DNA of 64,000 nucleotides, from assembly GCA_964450435.1 (NCBI GenBank), contig CAYVCX010000001.1, forward strand, positions 71,322 through 135,321, written 5' to 3'. Positions 27,060 through 34,597 of this stretch are shown here, in pieces. The notes under the pieces were generated by a model, which was given only the letters and a program-made list of their open reading frames with translations, did not search any database and was not told the origin of the DNA. Position 1 is the stretch's first letter, and each line of letters begins with the position of its first letter. A program made the translations under genes and the position numbers. The DNA is from SKLM01 sp964450435. GTDB taxonomy: Bacteria > Chloroflexota > Anaerolineae > B4-G1.

Positions 27060-27534
27060 CGTGTCGGACTGGTAAGGGATCTATCGGATAGTTCCCGGGG
27101 AGGATGAGGTGGAGACTGAGGGAACGCTTGTTGGCCTCTTCGGACGGGACGCCGGGCTGGCCGGGCTCTGTCGTGCCCCGACGACGGTTGACCGATTCTG
27201 GCTGACTGGATACACTTGATCTCGTGGATTGCTTCGTCATCTCCCAGGATTTCCGTCCCAGCATTTGCACAGCCATAAAGTCGACGTCAATCATCAGACG
27301 CTCGAAGTCGAGGAGCAGATGTTGTCCATATCTCCCTGGACGATGAGTCGTCTGCGTGGAGACGCCGGATCGGCGAACTCCAGCGAGTACCTCAGTGACC
27401 AAGCAGCGACACCGTGGGAACGTCTCAGGGCACGCGCCAGCGTGCCGTTGCATCATCACATCCCGGTCCAGATGCGGTCCCTGTGGGCCGGGGGCCGGCG
27501 CATCGCGACAGAAAGACTTTTTTTCCGCGCCCAT
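27046..27534 (-). CDS. Possible 162-residue protein upstream of the GAF kinase, unknown
   Basis: An open frame of 162 codons starting about 17 nt after the predicted transcription start of the strong promoter at 27558-27586 and overlapping the kinase start by 14 nt. The ribosome site is weak and the protein resembles no family I know. It is rich in Arg, Ser and Pro, as expected of chance translation of GC-rich DNA, apart from a more protein-like central segment (HLLLDFERLMIDVDFMAVQM). It may be a real coupled gene or simply the kinase leader. Confidence 0.25.
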   Translation of the reverse strand: MGAEKKSFCRDAPAPGPQGPHLDRDVMMQRHAGACPETFPRCRCLVTEVLAGVRRSGVSTQTTHRPGRYGQHLLLDFERLMIDVDFMAVQMLGRKSWEMTKQSTRSSVSSQPESVNRRRGTTEPGQPGVPSEEANKRSLSLHLILPGNYPIDPLPVRHDVSV

Positions 27535-27557
27535 CTTGCCATTTGCTTTGCCGACTC

Positions 27558-27586
27558 AGTATAGCACAACAGCACGTGACTGACAA
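27558..27586 (-). promoter_or_regulatory. Promoter of the sensor-kinase gene pair
   Basis: TTGTCA (27581-27586), 17-bp spacer and TATACT (27558-27563) on the minus strand. Transcription toward the GAF kinase would start near 27551, giving a 490-nt leader unless the 162-codon frame is translated. Confidence 0.6.
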
Positions 27587-27778
27587 CAGCGCGCGAGTTG
27601 TTGACGTCTTCCCGTCGATATGACTGAGAGAGTTCGGGGTCCGATCCTCCGCGCGGAGCACACACGCCAGTATGTGCCGGCGTCTGGGGCAGGAAGACCG
27701 GCATCGGCGGTGGGATGGTTCGCGCGATCTGACAAGAACCGCCGGGCCACGGGACTTTTGTCCTGGGCCGAGGCGTTG

Positions 27779-27784
27779 TATAAT
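27779..27784 (+). promoter_or_regulatory. -10 element of the ytxH promoter
   Basis: TATAAT at 27779-27784, about 60 nt before the ATG, with only a weak T-rich -35 region (27756-27761). Confidence 0.4.
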
Positions 27785-27846
27785 GTCTGCCAGCTGAGTT
27801 TCCGTCAAGAAAAAGGGTTTCTCGAACGTTTGAGGAGGCTAACGTT

Positions 27847-28092
27847 ATGCGTAAAGTAGTCAATTTCCTGGCCGGGTTCTTCGTCGGTGGATTGGTCGGG
27901 GCCACAGCCGGGCTGCTGCTAGCCCCCTATGGTGGCACCGAGCTTCAGGAGGAGATCCGCAAGCGAGTCGACGAGTTGATGGAGGAGGGGCGGAAGGCAG
28001 CGGTCGCGCGCCAGGCCGAGCTGGAGAAGCAACTCGAGGTGTTTCGAACTGGCGAATCGATCACCATTGAGGGCTCGTCAGGGGTCTCTTAG
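27847..28092 (+). CDS. YtxH-domain small membrane protein
   Basis: An 81-residue protein with one N-terminal glycine-rich hydrophobic segment (VVNFLAGFFVGGLVGATAGL), the LLAPYGGTELQEEIRKRV signature of YtxH (Gly-rich helix, then LLAP-x-G-x-E-R/QE-type sequence) and a charged helical tail. YtxH proteins are small envelope proteins, some linked to general stress in Bacillus, with no known biochemical activity. AGGAGG at 27833-27838 fixes the ATG at 27847. It stands alone on the plus strand. Confidence 0.85.
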   Translation: MRKVVNFLAGFFVGGLVGATAGLLLAPYGGTELQEEIRKRVDELMEEGRKAAVARQAELEKQLEVFRTGESITIEGSSGVS

Positions 28093-28156
28093 GGCTCGCC
28101 GGAGCATCTCCAACAAACCACGCTGGCGACCGCGATCTTGCCGCTGCCCCCAATCC

Positions 28157-30121
28157 CTAATCGCGAATTCTGAGCTGGTAGGGCGCCGATCGGGTGGTTA
28201 GCAGCCCCAGCCCTGATATGATGAGCACTGCCTCGTCAAGCGCCTTGTCGCTCAGCGCCACGGTCCATTCGGCCGTCTGATTCTCGGGCACGGGTAGCCG
28301 CTCGACCGTGACCTCCTCTCCACGGCTGATCAGCAGAGCCAAGTAGCGCTGCGGCACGGAGGGACCGATGGGGAGGAATCCCCGGGCTTCCCATCGGTGA
28401 GATTCGGTTGCCAGGTCATCGCTATAGCCGATCTCGGGTATGGATACTGCGTCGAGGAGGAATCCCTCTCCCGTGATCGCTCCATCCGTCAGATAGGAGA
28501 AGCGCACCAGGACCTCCTTCCCAGCGTGGTCGGACAGGTCAATCTCCTCGCGGATCCAACCGGCGCTCTTGCCCGTGTAGCTCCACCCCGGGCTGTTTCC
28601 GTGGGGATTGGCGTCGGTCCCTGACGGCGTGGTCACGATCTGCCAATTGTCGTCATCGACAGCCTTGACTGCGATCGTGGCGTAGTCGTAGTGAGGTTCG
28701 ATGTCGTACCATATGCGGCAGGAGAAGGTAGCCTCTTCAACTGCGGAGAGGTCGAATCTTCCGGTCATGGTCGTCAATGATTCGTCGGCCCGATTCGACC
28801 ACCAGGCGCGCCGCCCGTTGTAAGGCGATGCGCTGAGCAGGGGAGTCTGCGTGCGACCCCTGAACTGCACGTTGAGGTCCGCGTCGCCGCGCAAGACGAT
28901 ATAGTCAGCACCGAACTGCTCCACCGTGGTCTCTATCTCTGTCGGGTAGGCGCCTGGGACAGCGGCTGGTGTCACTTGCTCCAGGCCTATGTTGGTGTGG
29001 GAAAGATGGAGGTCGTCTGCTTCTCCTTCCCAACTGTGGTCGAGGTAGTTGGCCGCCAGCCAGCCGCCGAAGAGGTCTTCGAAGCTGAGCCCGGCATCCA
29101 GTCGCTCGAGGACTGCGCTGATGCCTGCGATCCCGTTCGCCGGTTCTGTGGTCAACAGGCGAATTCCCTGGTCGCCAAATCGTTGGTGGAAATACGCGGC
29201 AAACAAGCTGACGGCCTCGCGTTGGCCTGGCTCCCCGGTCCAATGGATGAGGGAGGTGTCCGTCCGTTCCGGATAGGCCTGTGCTGATGGATCGATGCTG
29301 AACCCACTTAGGGCGACGGCCAACTCGGCCAGCCCTTCCTTCAGCCAACGCTCCTCGTTCCGGTCTTGATTCCATTGGACCAGGCGTTGGAATTGACGGG
29401 CCAGCAGAGCGTGGTAGGTGGAACTCCCTACCTCGACTCCGTCAACGTTGACCACGATCATCTCTGCCTCATTCGACAGCGGATGCATCTCACGGGGATA
29501 TACGTCGACGCTTGAAGTGTAGCCGAGAACGTTCTCGCCCAGAGCGGTGGCGTGCACGATGTGAACACGAGGGTCGTTGTCTATCCCGGGCTGCCACTCG
29601 GAGCCGAAAGCGGCGCGGATCCTCGGACAGGTGTGTGTCCCGAAGAGCTCTGCTACTTCCTCCAGCCGGCGGATGTCGTGCCAAACGCCCAGCTCTACCC
29701 ATATGGCTACGTTGGACGTCTGCACCTGGAGGCGAGCCTCGATCTCCCGTCGCCCGCCGGTCTCCCGATTGACGACCCAGAAGCTGCGCACCGCGTTCGG
29801 AACCCGACGAGGTGGCTCGGGGTTGACAGAAGTCCGAGGGTGGGGACGTGGCGCCGGCTCGCTCCAGACCTCATCTGGTGCAACCGGCCCCGGTTCCTGC
29901 CCTGAGCTCGCGGTCGGCGTCGGGCTCGGCGTGGGAGGGGGATCGGTCTCGGGAGAGGGAGTACGGCTCGGGGTGGCGATGGTTGTGGCCGTTTCAGTCG
30001 CTGGAGGCGCGCTTGGTGCAGAGGGGGATGTCATTGCTCCTTCTGGATCCGCTGTGGAAGGCCTCGCGCAGGCCGCCAGCAGCGCCAACGTCACGACGCC
30101 GCGCCAACGTCCGTGCATCAT
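28157..30121 (-). CDS. Secreted lipoprotein resembling a metalloprotease with a degenerate zinc site
   Basis: A 654-residue export product. The N-terminal MMHGRWRGVVTLALLAAC is a lipoprotein signal peptide with a LAAC lipobox (Cys about residue 18), followed by a Ser/Pro/Thr-rich linker (about 20-100). The central domain resembles secreted zinc peptidases of the M6/immune-inhibitor-A kind, including WLKEGLAELA. The position where relatives usually have HEFQH reads RQFQR here, so both zinc histidines and the catalytic glutamate appear lost. The C-terminal 200 residues look like a beta-sandwich (MAM-like) domain, with FSCRIWYDIEPHYDYATI and VRFSYLTDG. The ATG at 30121 overlaps the TGA of the upstream amidotransferase gene. 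It is probably a binding or scaffold protein on the outer face, not an active protease. Confidence 0.6.
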   Translation of the reverse strand: MMHGRWRGVVTLALLAACARPSTADPEGAMTSPSAPSAPPATETATTIATPSRTPSPETDPPPTPSPTPTASSGQEPGPVAPDEVWSEPAPRPHPRTSVNPEPPRRVPNAVRSFWVVNRETGGRREIEARLQVQTSNVAIWVELGVWHDIRRLEEVAELFGTHTCPRIRAAFGSEWQPGIDNDPRVHIVHATALGENVLGYTSSVDVYPREMHPLSNEAEMIVVNVDGVEVGSSTYHALLARQFQRLVQWNQDRNEERWLKEGLAELAVALSGFSIDPSAQAYPERTDTSLIHWTGEPGQREAVSLFAAYFHQRFGDQGIRLLTTEPANGIAGISAVLERLDAGLSFEDLFGGWLAANYLDHSWEGEADDLHLSHTNIGLEQVTPAAVPGAYPTEIETTVEQFGADYIVLRGDADLNVQFRGRTQTPLLSASPYNGRRAWWSNRADESLTTMTGRFDLSAVEEATFSCRIWYDIEPHYDYATIAVKAVDDDNWQIVTTPSGTDANPHGNSPGWSYTGKSAGWIREEIDLSDHAGKEVLVRFSYLTDGAITGEGFLLDAVSIPEIGYSDDLATESHRWEARGFLPIGPSVPQRYLALLISRGEEVTVERLPVPENQTAEWTVALSDKALDEAVLIISGLGLLTTRSAPYQLRIRD

Positions 30122-30846
30122 ACTCGTGCCGCTTCGATCAGGCCTTCGAAGAGCCGGCGCATAGCGGAAGTGTGGTCCACCATCACCTCCGGGTGCCACT
30201 GCACCCCTATGCAGAAGGGATGATCCGGAGCTTCGACACCCTCGATGATGCCGTCGGGCGCTCGCGCCACGACTATGAGCCGGTCCCCGACAAGCTTGAG
30301 TGCCTGGTGATGGGCGCTGTTCACGCTGATCTCACCCGCTCCGATTAGATGGGCGAGGCGACTATCCGGATTCACGTCTACCGTGTGAGCGACCGTCCGT
30401 AGGGGGCGGCCTGCAACGGAGCTGTGAGACAACGCATCCCGGTTCTGCGTGGGGATGTCCTGGATCAGGGTGCCGCCCGCGCTGACGTTGACCGTCTGAA
30501 TACCCCGGCAGATGGCGAGGGTGGGAAGTCCTTCCTGGCACGCCCACCTCGCGAGCGATAGCTCGGCTCGATCTCGTCGTTGGTCGACCTGCCGGAGCAG
30601 TCCACTGTCCGTCTCGCCGAAGCAGGAAGGGTGGATATCACCGCCGCCGGAGAGGACCAGACCGTCAATAGCCTCGAAGGTACGTCGCAGCAAAGGGACC
30701 TGCACATATGGCGGAATGACCACCGGCGCGCCTCCACCCAATGACACGGCCCGAACGTAGGTTCTCGCGATGGCAAACACCGAGACATTGGAAGGGCTGG
30801 CCGACCGGTCGGCGCAGCCGGAAATACCGATGAGTGGAGGTCTCAT
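30118..30846 (-). CDS. Class I glutamine amidotransferase-like hydrolase (PuuD/peptidase C26 type)
   Basis: A 242-residue gamma-glutamyl hydrolase-like enzyme of the gamma-glutamyl-GABA hydrolase family. Family features are GLVLSGGGDIHPSCFGE, the nucleophile region LAICRGIQTVNVSAGGTL (catalytic Cys) and GVQWHPE (catalytic His-Glu). The start is taken at the ATG at 30846 because MRPPLIGISG matches the usual N-terminus; the upstream ATG at 30903 adds unconserved residues. It is translationally coupled (ATGATG/TGA overlap) to the lipoprotein gene downstream. Substrates could be gamma-glutamyl polyamines, peptides or polyglutamate. Confidence 0.85.
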   Translation of the reverse strand: MRPPLIGISGCADRSASPSNVSVFAIARTYVRAVSLGGGAPVVIPPYVQVPLLRRTFEAIDGLVLSGGGDIHPSCFGETDSGLLRQVDQRRDRAELSLARWACQEGLPTLAICRGIQTVNVSAGGTLIQDIPTQNRDALSHSSVAGRPLRTVAHTVDVNPDSRLAHLIGAGEISVNSAHHQALKLVGDRLIVVARAPDGIIEGVEAPDHPFCIGVQWHPEVMVDHTSAMRRLFEGLIEAARV

Positions 30847-30899
30847 GATCGGTAGGGCACGGAGCGGAAGGCCACAGGCACGGGGCTGCCATCCATCCA

Positions 30900-30931
30900 C
30901 CAAAACGGGCGTAGGTCAGATCCTACGCCCG
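30900..30931 (-). terminator. Rho-independent terminator after rplS
   Basis: A perfect 10-bp stem (30906-30915 with 30922-30931), 6-nt loop, followed on the minus strand by TTTT (30902-30905). It lies 45 nt beyond the rplS stop. Confidence 0.85.
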
Positions 30932-30975
30932 GTCTCTGTCTCTGATACGACCCTGGAAAAAAAGCGTCTCCAGGC

Positions 30976-31341
30976 CTATGAGCGTCTCTCTCGCAGCCGA
31001 GCAGCCTTGCCCTTTCGATCTCGCAGATAGTAGAGTCTCGCACGGCGGGTGTGTGCCCTGCGCGACACCTCCACTCTGTCGATGCGGGGCGAGTGAAGCA
31101 GGAAGGTCCGCTCGACCCCGATACCGTGGGAAGCGATGCGCCGAACTGTGAACGTAGCGTTGGCTCCCCCCCCGCGGACGCGCATCACGGTCCCCTGGAA
31201 AGCCTGCACGCGTTCTCGTTCGCCCTCAACGATGCGCACGTATACCTTGACGGAGTCGCCCGGGCGCAGCTCGGGGATATTCGGGTTTGGCTCTAGCTGA
31301 CGGTTCAGTGATTCTATCAGGTCCATGATTCGCTTACTCAC
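30976..31341 (-). CDS. rplS: Ribosomal protein bL19
   Basis: Large-subunit protein at the 30S-50S interface. The conserved core ELRPGDSVKVYVRIVEGERE is followed by VQAFQGTVMRVRGGG, TVRRIASHGIGVERTFLLHSP, and the basic C-terminus RRARLYYLRDRKGKAARLRE. Two starts are possible: a GTG at 31341 (121 residues, used here) or the ATG at 31326 (116 residues, closer to the usual family length). Neither has a strong ribosome site. It is monocistronic: its promoter is at 31401-31429 and a terminator follows. Confidence 0.95.
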   Translation of the reverse strand: MSKRIMDLIESLNRQLEPNPNIPELRPGDSVKVYVRIVEGERERVQAFQGTVMRVRGGGANATFTVRRIASHGIGVERTFLLHSPRIDRVEVSRRAHTRRARLYYLRDRKGKAARLRERRS

Positions 31342-31357
31342 AACAGACTAACGCAAT

Positions 31358-31389
31358 CTCGAATTCGAGTTTTGTGGCTGCTCCACAAA
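31358..31389 (-). promoter_or_regulatory. Structured leader of rplS
   Basis: Within the short leader of rplS lie two inverted repeats: TTTGTGG/CCACAAA (31371-31377 with 31383-31389, 5-nt loop) and the 12-bp palindrome CTCGAATTCGAG (31358-31369). They could form hairpins in the mRNA directly before the start region, as in autoregulated ribosomal-protein leaders, but no known leader family is recognised. Confidence 0.4.
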
Positions 31390-31400
31390 GGCAGACGCAG

Positions 31401-31429
31401 ATTATACCACGCTTCCCACGGCAGGGCAA
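31401..31429 (-). promoter_or_regulatory. rplS promoter
   Basis: TTGCCC (31424-31429), 17-bp spacer and TATAAT (31401-31406) on the minus strand; the expected start is near 31394. The remaining sequence up to the stop of the glutamate dehydrogenase gene (31430-31710) shows nothing I can identify. Confidence 0.7.
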
Positions 31430-31710
31430 CCTCGAGGTGGCCCTTTGTGAGGCATCAGAAGACGGCACCGCTGCAGAGACGAAGGACCGGTGTTTTTTTG
31501 GGAGAGTACGCCCGACTGGAGTCATTTGCCAGGGTACGCTCCCCGTTGAGATGTTACAGGCTGACAGGGAGCTGAGACCGACTTGCTGGCCCAGCTCGTC
31601 GGCGCCATCAGCTCCCTGGGGCTGCTTAACCTTGCGTTGTGTTGCAGGTATAGGCTCTTTCTCGCCTGCTATTCCCTGTTGTGCTGTCGTTTCCGATTGG
31701 TCAGTCGATC

Positions 31711-33030
31711 CTACGGGAAGATGCCTCGGGATTGGACAGCACCGGCCACCCTGTCTACCGCGAGCATATAAGCACCGAGGCGAAGTGGTACATCATTTCG
31801 GCGGCTGAAATCCCAGACTTCCTTGAAGCTCCGCTTCATGATGCGGGTGAGGTTGGCATTGACCTCTTTCTCGTCCCAGAAGTAGCATTGAAGATCCTGC
31901 ACCCACTCGAAATAGCTAACAACCACCCCGCCGGCATTGGCCAGGATGTCCGGCACTACGATGACTCCCCGATCCCTCAGTATGTCGTCCGCCTCACGGG
32001 TAGTGGGGCCGTTGGCGCCCTCCACGATCATCCTGGCGCGTATGTCGGGTGCGTTGTCGGCTCGAATCTGGTGCTCCAGCGCAGCTGGGATCAGCACATC
32101 CACATCGCTGGTCAACAACTCGTCATTGTCAATCTGCTCGACGCCCAGGGCATCGTAGCCCTCCAGGAGATTCTGGGGATGGCTCGTCACGTGCTCGTTG
32201 ATGACTGGGATGTCCAGGCCCTGTCCCCGGTACAACCCCCCGCTGATGTCGCTGACGGCCACGATCTTGCACCCCATCTGATTCAGAATGGTCGCCGCGT
32301 TAGAGCCGACGTTGCCGTAACCCTGTACAGCTACCGTTGTCTCTGAGGGATCCTGTCCCTGGCGCTTCAGGAGCTCGCGCGTGGTAATCGCCACGCCGCG
32401 ACCCGTGGCCTCCGTCCTTCCCTTGGACCCGCCCAGAGCGATCGGCTTTCCCGTTACGATGTCGATCACCGTTTTGCGCTCCAGCATGCTGACGGTGTCC
32501 GCTATCCATGCCATAGTCTGGGGGTTGGTATTGACGTCAGGCGCGGGGATATCGCGTCTCGAGCCGATTATGGGCATAATCATGGCCGTGAATCGACGTG
32601 TCATGCGACAACGCTCGTCCTCGGACATCTGGGCTGGCTCGCATTGGATGCCGCCCTTGGCCCCGCCGTAGGGAATGTTGACCACAGCGCACTTCCAGGT
32701 CATCAAAGCTGCCAACGCCCTCACCTCGTTGAGGTTCACATCGGGGTGATAGCGTATGCCGCCCTTGCACGGCCCGCGGGCGCTGGAATGCTGGATGCGG
32801 TAGCCAGTATAGACCTGAATGTGACCGTCATCCATCACCACGGGGACCGAGACGGTTAGTTCCCGTTCTGGCTGGCGAAGTATCGCATGGATCCCGGAGC
32901 TCAGCTCCAACCTTTTGGCCACATCGTCGAGCTGGTCCAGTACCGTGCTCCAAAGATCGTGCCCAGCTGACTCCCGCACGACGAAGGTTGGTTGCACATC
33001 TGTAGTCTTCACGTCTGTTTGTCTTTCCAT
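31711..33030 (-). CDS. gdhA: Glu/Leu/Phe/Val dehydrogenase, copy 1
   Basis: A 439-residue hexameric-type glutamate dehydrogenase catalysing reversible NAD(P)-linked oxidative deamination. Substrate residues lie in GPCKGGIRYHPDV and the catalytic lysine in MTWKCAVVNIPYGGAKGGI. PAPDVNTNPQTMAW and the Rossmann loop VAVQGYGNVGSNAA follow. It lies 45 nt downstream of the conserved hypothetical gene ending at 33076 on the same strand. A paralogue with the same motifs is at 42015-43262. The coenzyme and direction (assimilation or catabolism) cannot be told from this sequence. Confidence 0.93.
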   Translation of the reverse strand: MERQTDVKTTDVQPTFVVRESAGHDLWSTVLDQLDDVAKRLELSSGIHAILRQPERELTVSVPVVMDDGHIQVYTGYRIQHSSARGPCKGGIRYHPDVNLNEVRALAALMTWKCAVVNIPYGGAKGGIQCEPAQMSEDERCRMTRRFTAMIMPIIGSRRDIPAPDVNTNPQTMAWIADTVSMLERKTVIDIVTGKPIALGGSKGRTEATGRGVAITTRELLKRQGQDPSETTVAVQGYGNVGSNAATILNQMGCKIVAVSDISGGLYRGQGLDIPVINEHVTSHPQNLLEGYDALGVEQIDNDELLTSDVDVLIPAALEHQIRADNAPDIRARMIVEGANGPTTREADDILRDRGVIVVPDILANAGGVVVSYFEWVQDLQCYFWDEKEVNANLTRIMKRSFKEVWDFSRRNDVPLRLGAYMLAVDRVAGAVQSRGIFP

Positions 33031-33075
33031 GCATTCCTCCCTAGACTATGTGTCTTTGCCTGTCCATATCCAGCT

Positions 33076-33642
33076 TCATCGTTCCCAGACTTGAATGGGG
33101 CGATTGTGGAGTGACGAAAGCAGGGCTCCGTAGCCCGTGCGATTCTCGACATCGGCGTCGGCAACGATCTGGACGTCCAAGAGATGCGCGAGTTGAGGGG
33201 TATCGATCATGCTGGCGTACTCCTGAACCAGCGTGCGATCCAGCGCGCTCACAAGCGCCTCCAGAGCGCTTGTCTTGCGCGCAACCCACACGATCAGATG
33301 GATGGGCGCTGTCTGCGCCTCGCTGCTGAAAGAGCGATCCTCAGGTGTGGCGTCGTAATCGACGACGTAGACTGACTTGACGTTATCATCCAAGCTTCCG
33401 ATGGATTCCGCTACCTTCTTGGCCAGGCCGTAGCGGCAGTACCGACGGACGGTCGCATCACCCTGCTGCAGGCGTTCTATGACCTCCTGCTTGCTCTCTA
33501 GGTCGGCTTTGCGTGCGCAGAAAGCCAACCCTTCGTCCAACACGACCTTGGCCGCACTGGAAGCATCTGGCCATCGGAACGGAGCTGCTGCAGTCTCGAT
33601 CCTCATTTCGTCTGTGCGCTGTACTGTGGAGACCTTATCCAC
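33076..33642 (-). CDS. Hypothetical protein upstream of gdhA, GTG start
   Basis: A 188-residue soluble protein of unknown family. The start is set at a GTG (33642) preceded by a perfect AAAGGAGGT; longer frames up to 33903 lack a comparable site. No signal peptide or membrane segment is visible. The sequence looks like a compact alpha/beta domain (SVYVVDYDATPEDRSF, PIHLIVWVARKTSALEALV, LLDVQIVADADV). It is likely cotranscribed with gdhA, so it could be a regulator or companion of glutamate metabolism, but nothing in it states a function. Confidence 0.7.
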   Translation of the reverse strand: MDKVSTVQRTDEMRIETAAAPFRWPDASSAAKVVLDEGLAFCARKADLESKQEVIERLQQGDATVRRYCRYGLAKKVAESIGSLDDNVKSVYVVDYDATPEDRSFSSEAQTAPIHLIVWVARKTSALEALVSALDRTLVQEYASMIDTPQLAHLLDVQIVADADVENRTGYGALLSSLHNRPIQVWER

Positions 33643-33705
33643 TTGAGACCTCCTTTTGTCTCTGCTCACTAGCCTTCTAGGCTTGGCGTTTTCCATTTCA
33701 ATCCT

Positions 33706-33711
33706 AGTGTA
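33706..33711 (-). promoter_or_regulatory. Possible -10 element for the hypothetical gene and gdhA
   Basis: TACACT on the minus strand, about 65 nt before the GTG start at 33642, without a clear -35. Confidence 0.3.
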
Positions 33712-33771
33712 CCAGAGACCACGCGAAAAAGTCATAAAAAACCTGCCGGACTGTATGAAAATCCCATGAAG

Positions 33772-33846
33772 AAAGCGGCCTAACCCTGGGTCAGGCCGCT
33801 TTGACAGAAGGGCGCCGAGGGAGCCGAAGTCTCGCTCCCTCGGCGC
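33772..33846 (-). terminator. Tandem hairpins after the two-component operon
   Basis: The first hairpin met by transcripts of the response regulator is 33812-33846: a 13-bp perfect stem with a 9-nt loop and no T run. The second is 33772-33802: a 10-bp stem plus inner pairing, with a T-rich tail on the minus strand. The second is the likely intrinsic terminator; the first may protect the mRNA end or act as a backup. Confidence 0.7.
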
Positions 33847-33880
33847 ACCGATTGACGCTACAGACCGATCTGGAGAGTTC

Positions 33881-34579
33881 CTAATCCTCCTCCGGACAGA
33901 CAAGCATATAGCCGACGCCCTGGCTCGTCACGATGTACTCTGGGTCAGATGGATCTGCCTCCAACTTGCGGCGTAGGTACCGTATGTAAGCCCGCAGATA
34001 GTCGAGATCATCTCGATATTCGGGGCCCCATACCTTTCCCAGTAGGTCGCTATGCGTCATGACGCAGTTCGGGTTCTTCGCCAGCTGACGGAGCAGGGCA
34101 TACTCAGTCGGGGTGAGCGAGACGCGCTCACCCCGAACTTCGACCGTGCGACGGGCTAGGTTGATCTCCCACTCACCGCACGTCAGCCTGGCGTCGAGGC
34201 CCTCCTCTGGATCTCGGGTCCGCCGCAGGACGGCCTTGACCCGCGCCACGAGTTCCTTAGCGTTGAACGGTTTCGTCAGGTAATCGTCAGCGCCGGCGTC
34301 GAACCCCTGTAGGACATCCTCGTGCCGGGCCTTCGCTGTGAGCATGATCACCCCCACGTCAGAGAACTCACGGATACGCTTACACACTTCAAGACCGTCT
34401 GGCCCGCTGGGAAGCCGGATGTCCAACAAGATGAGGTCGGGTTGCTCCAAGGCCATCGTGTCAATCCCGGCCTCTCCGCTCATCGCGGCGACTACTTCGT
34501 AGCCCACGGCCTCCAGCACAGCACGAACGAGCTGCACCACCCGGGGTTCGTCCTCAATGATCAGGATCTTCTCATTCAT
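33881..34579 (-). CDS. OmpR/KdpE-type response regulator
   Basis: A 232-residue transcription factor. The receiver domain (1-118) has acidic residues D10 and E11, the phospho-acceptor D53 in LLDIRLPSGPDG, T80 and K102 in DYLTKPF. The C-terminal winged helix (about 130-228) contains LTPTEYALLRQLAKNP, WGPEYRDDLDYLRAYIRYLRRKLE and the wing SQGVGYML, closest to KdpE/PhoB-type regulators. The ATG follows the cognate kinase stop by 18 nt. Its targets are unknown; no kdp genes are in the window. Confidence 0.93.
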   Translation of the reverse strand: MNEKILIIEDEPRVVQLVRAVLEAVGYEVVAAMSGEAGIDTMALEQPDLILLDIRLPSGPDGLEVCKRIREFSDVGVIMLTAKARHEDVLQGFDAGADDYLTKPFNAKELVARVKAVLRRTRDPEEGLDARLTCGEWEINLARRTVEVRGERVSLTPTEYALLRQLAKNPNCVMTHSDLLGKVWGPEYRDDLDYLRAYIRYLRRKLEADPSDPEYIVTSQGVGYMLVCPEED

Positions 34580-34597
34580 CGCCTGGATTCTCTTCTG

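Larger units (their letters stand above)
27535..27846. other. Divergent region between the GAF kinase and ytxH
   Basis: No supported gene. It contains the minus-strand kinase promoter at 27558-27586 and a plus-strand TATAAT at 27779-27784 ahead of the YtxH gene. Confidence 0.5.
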
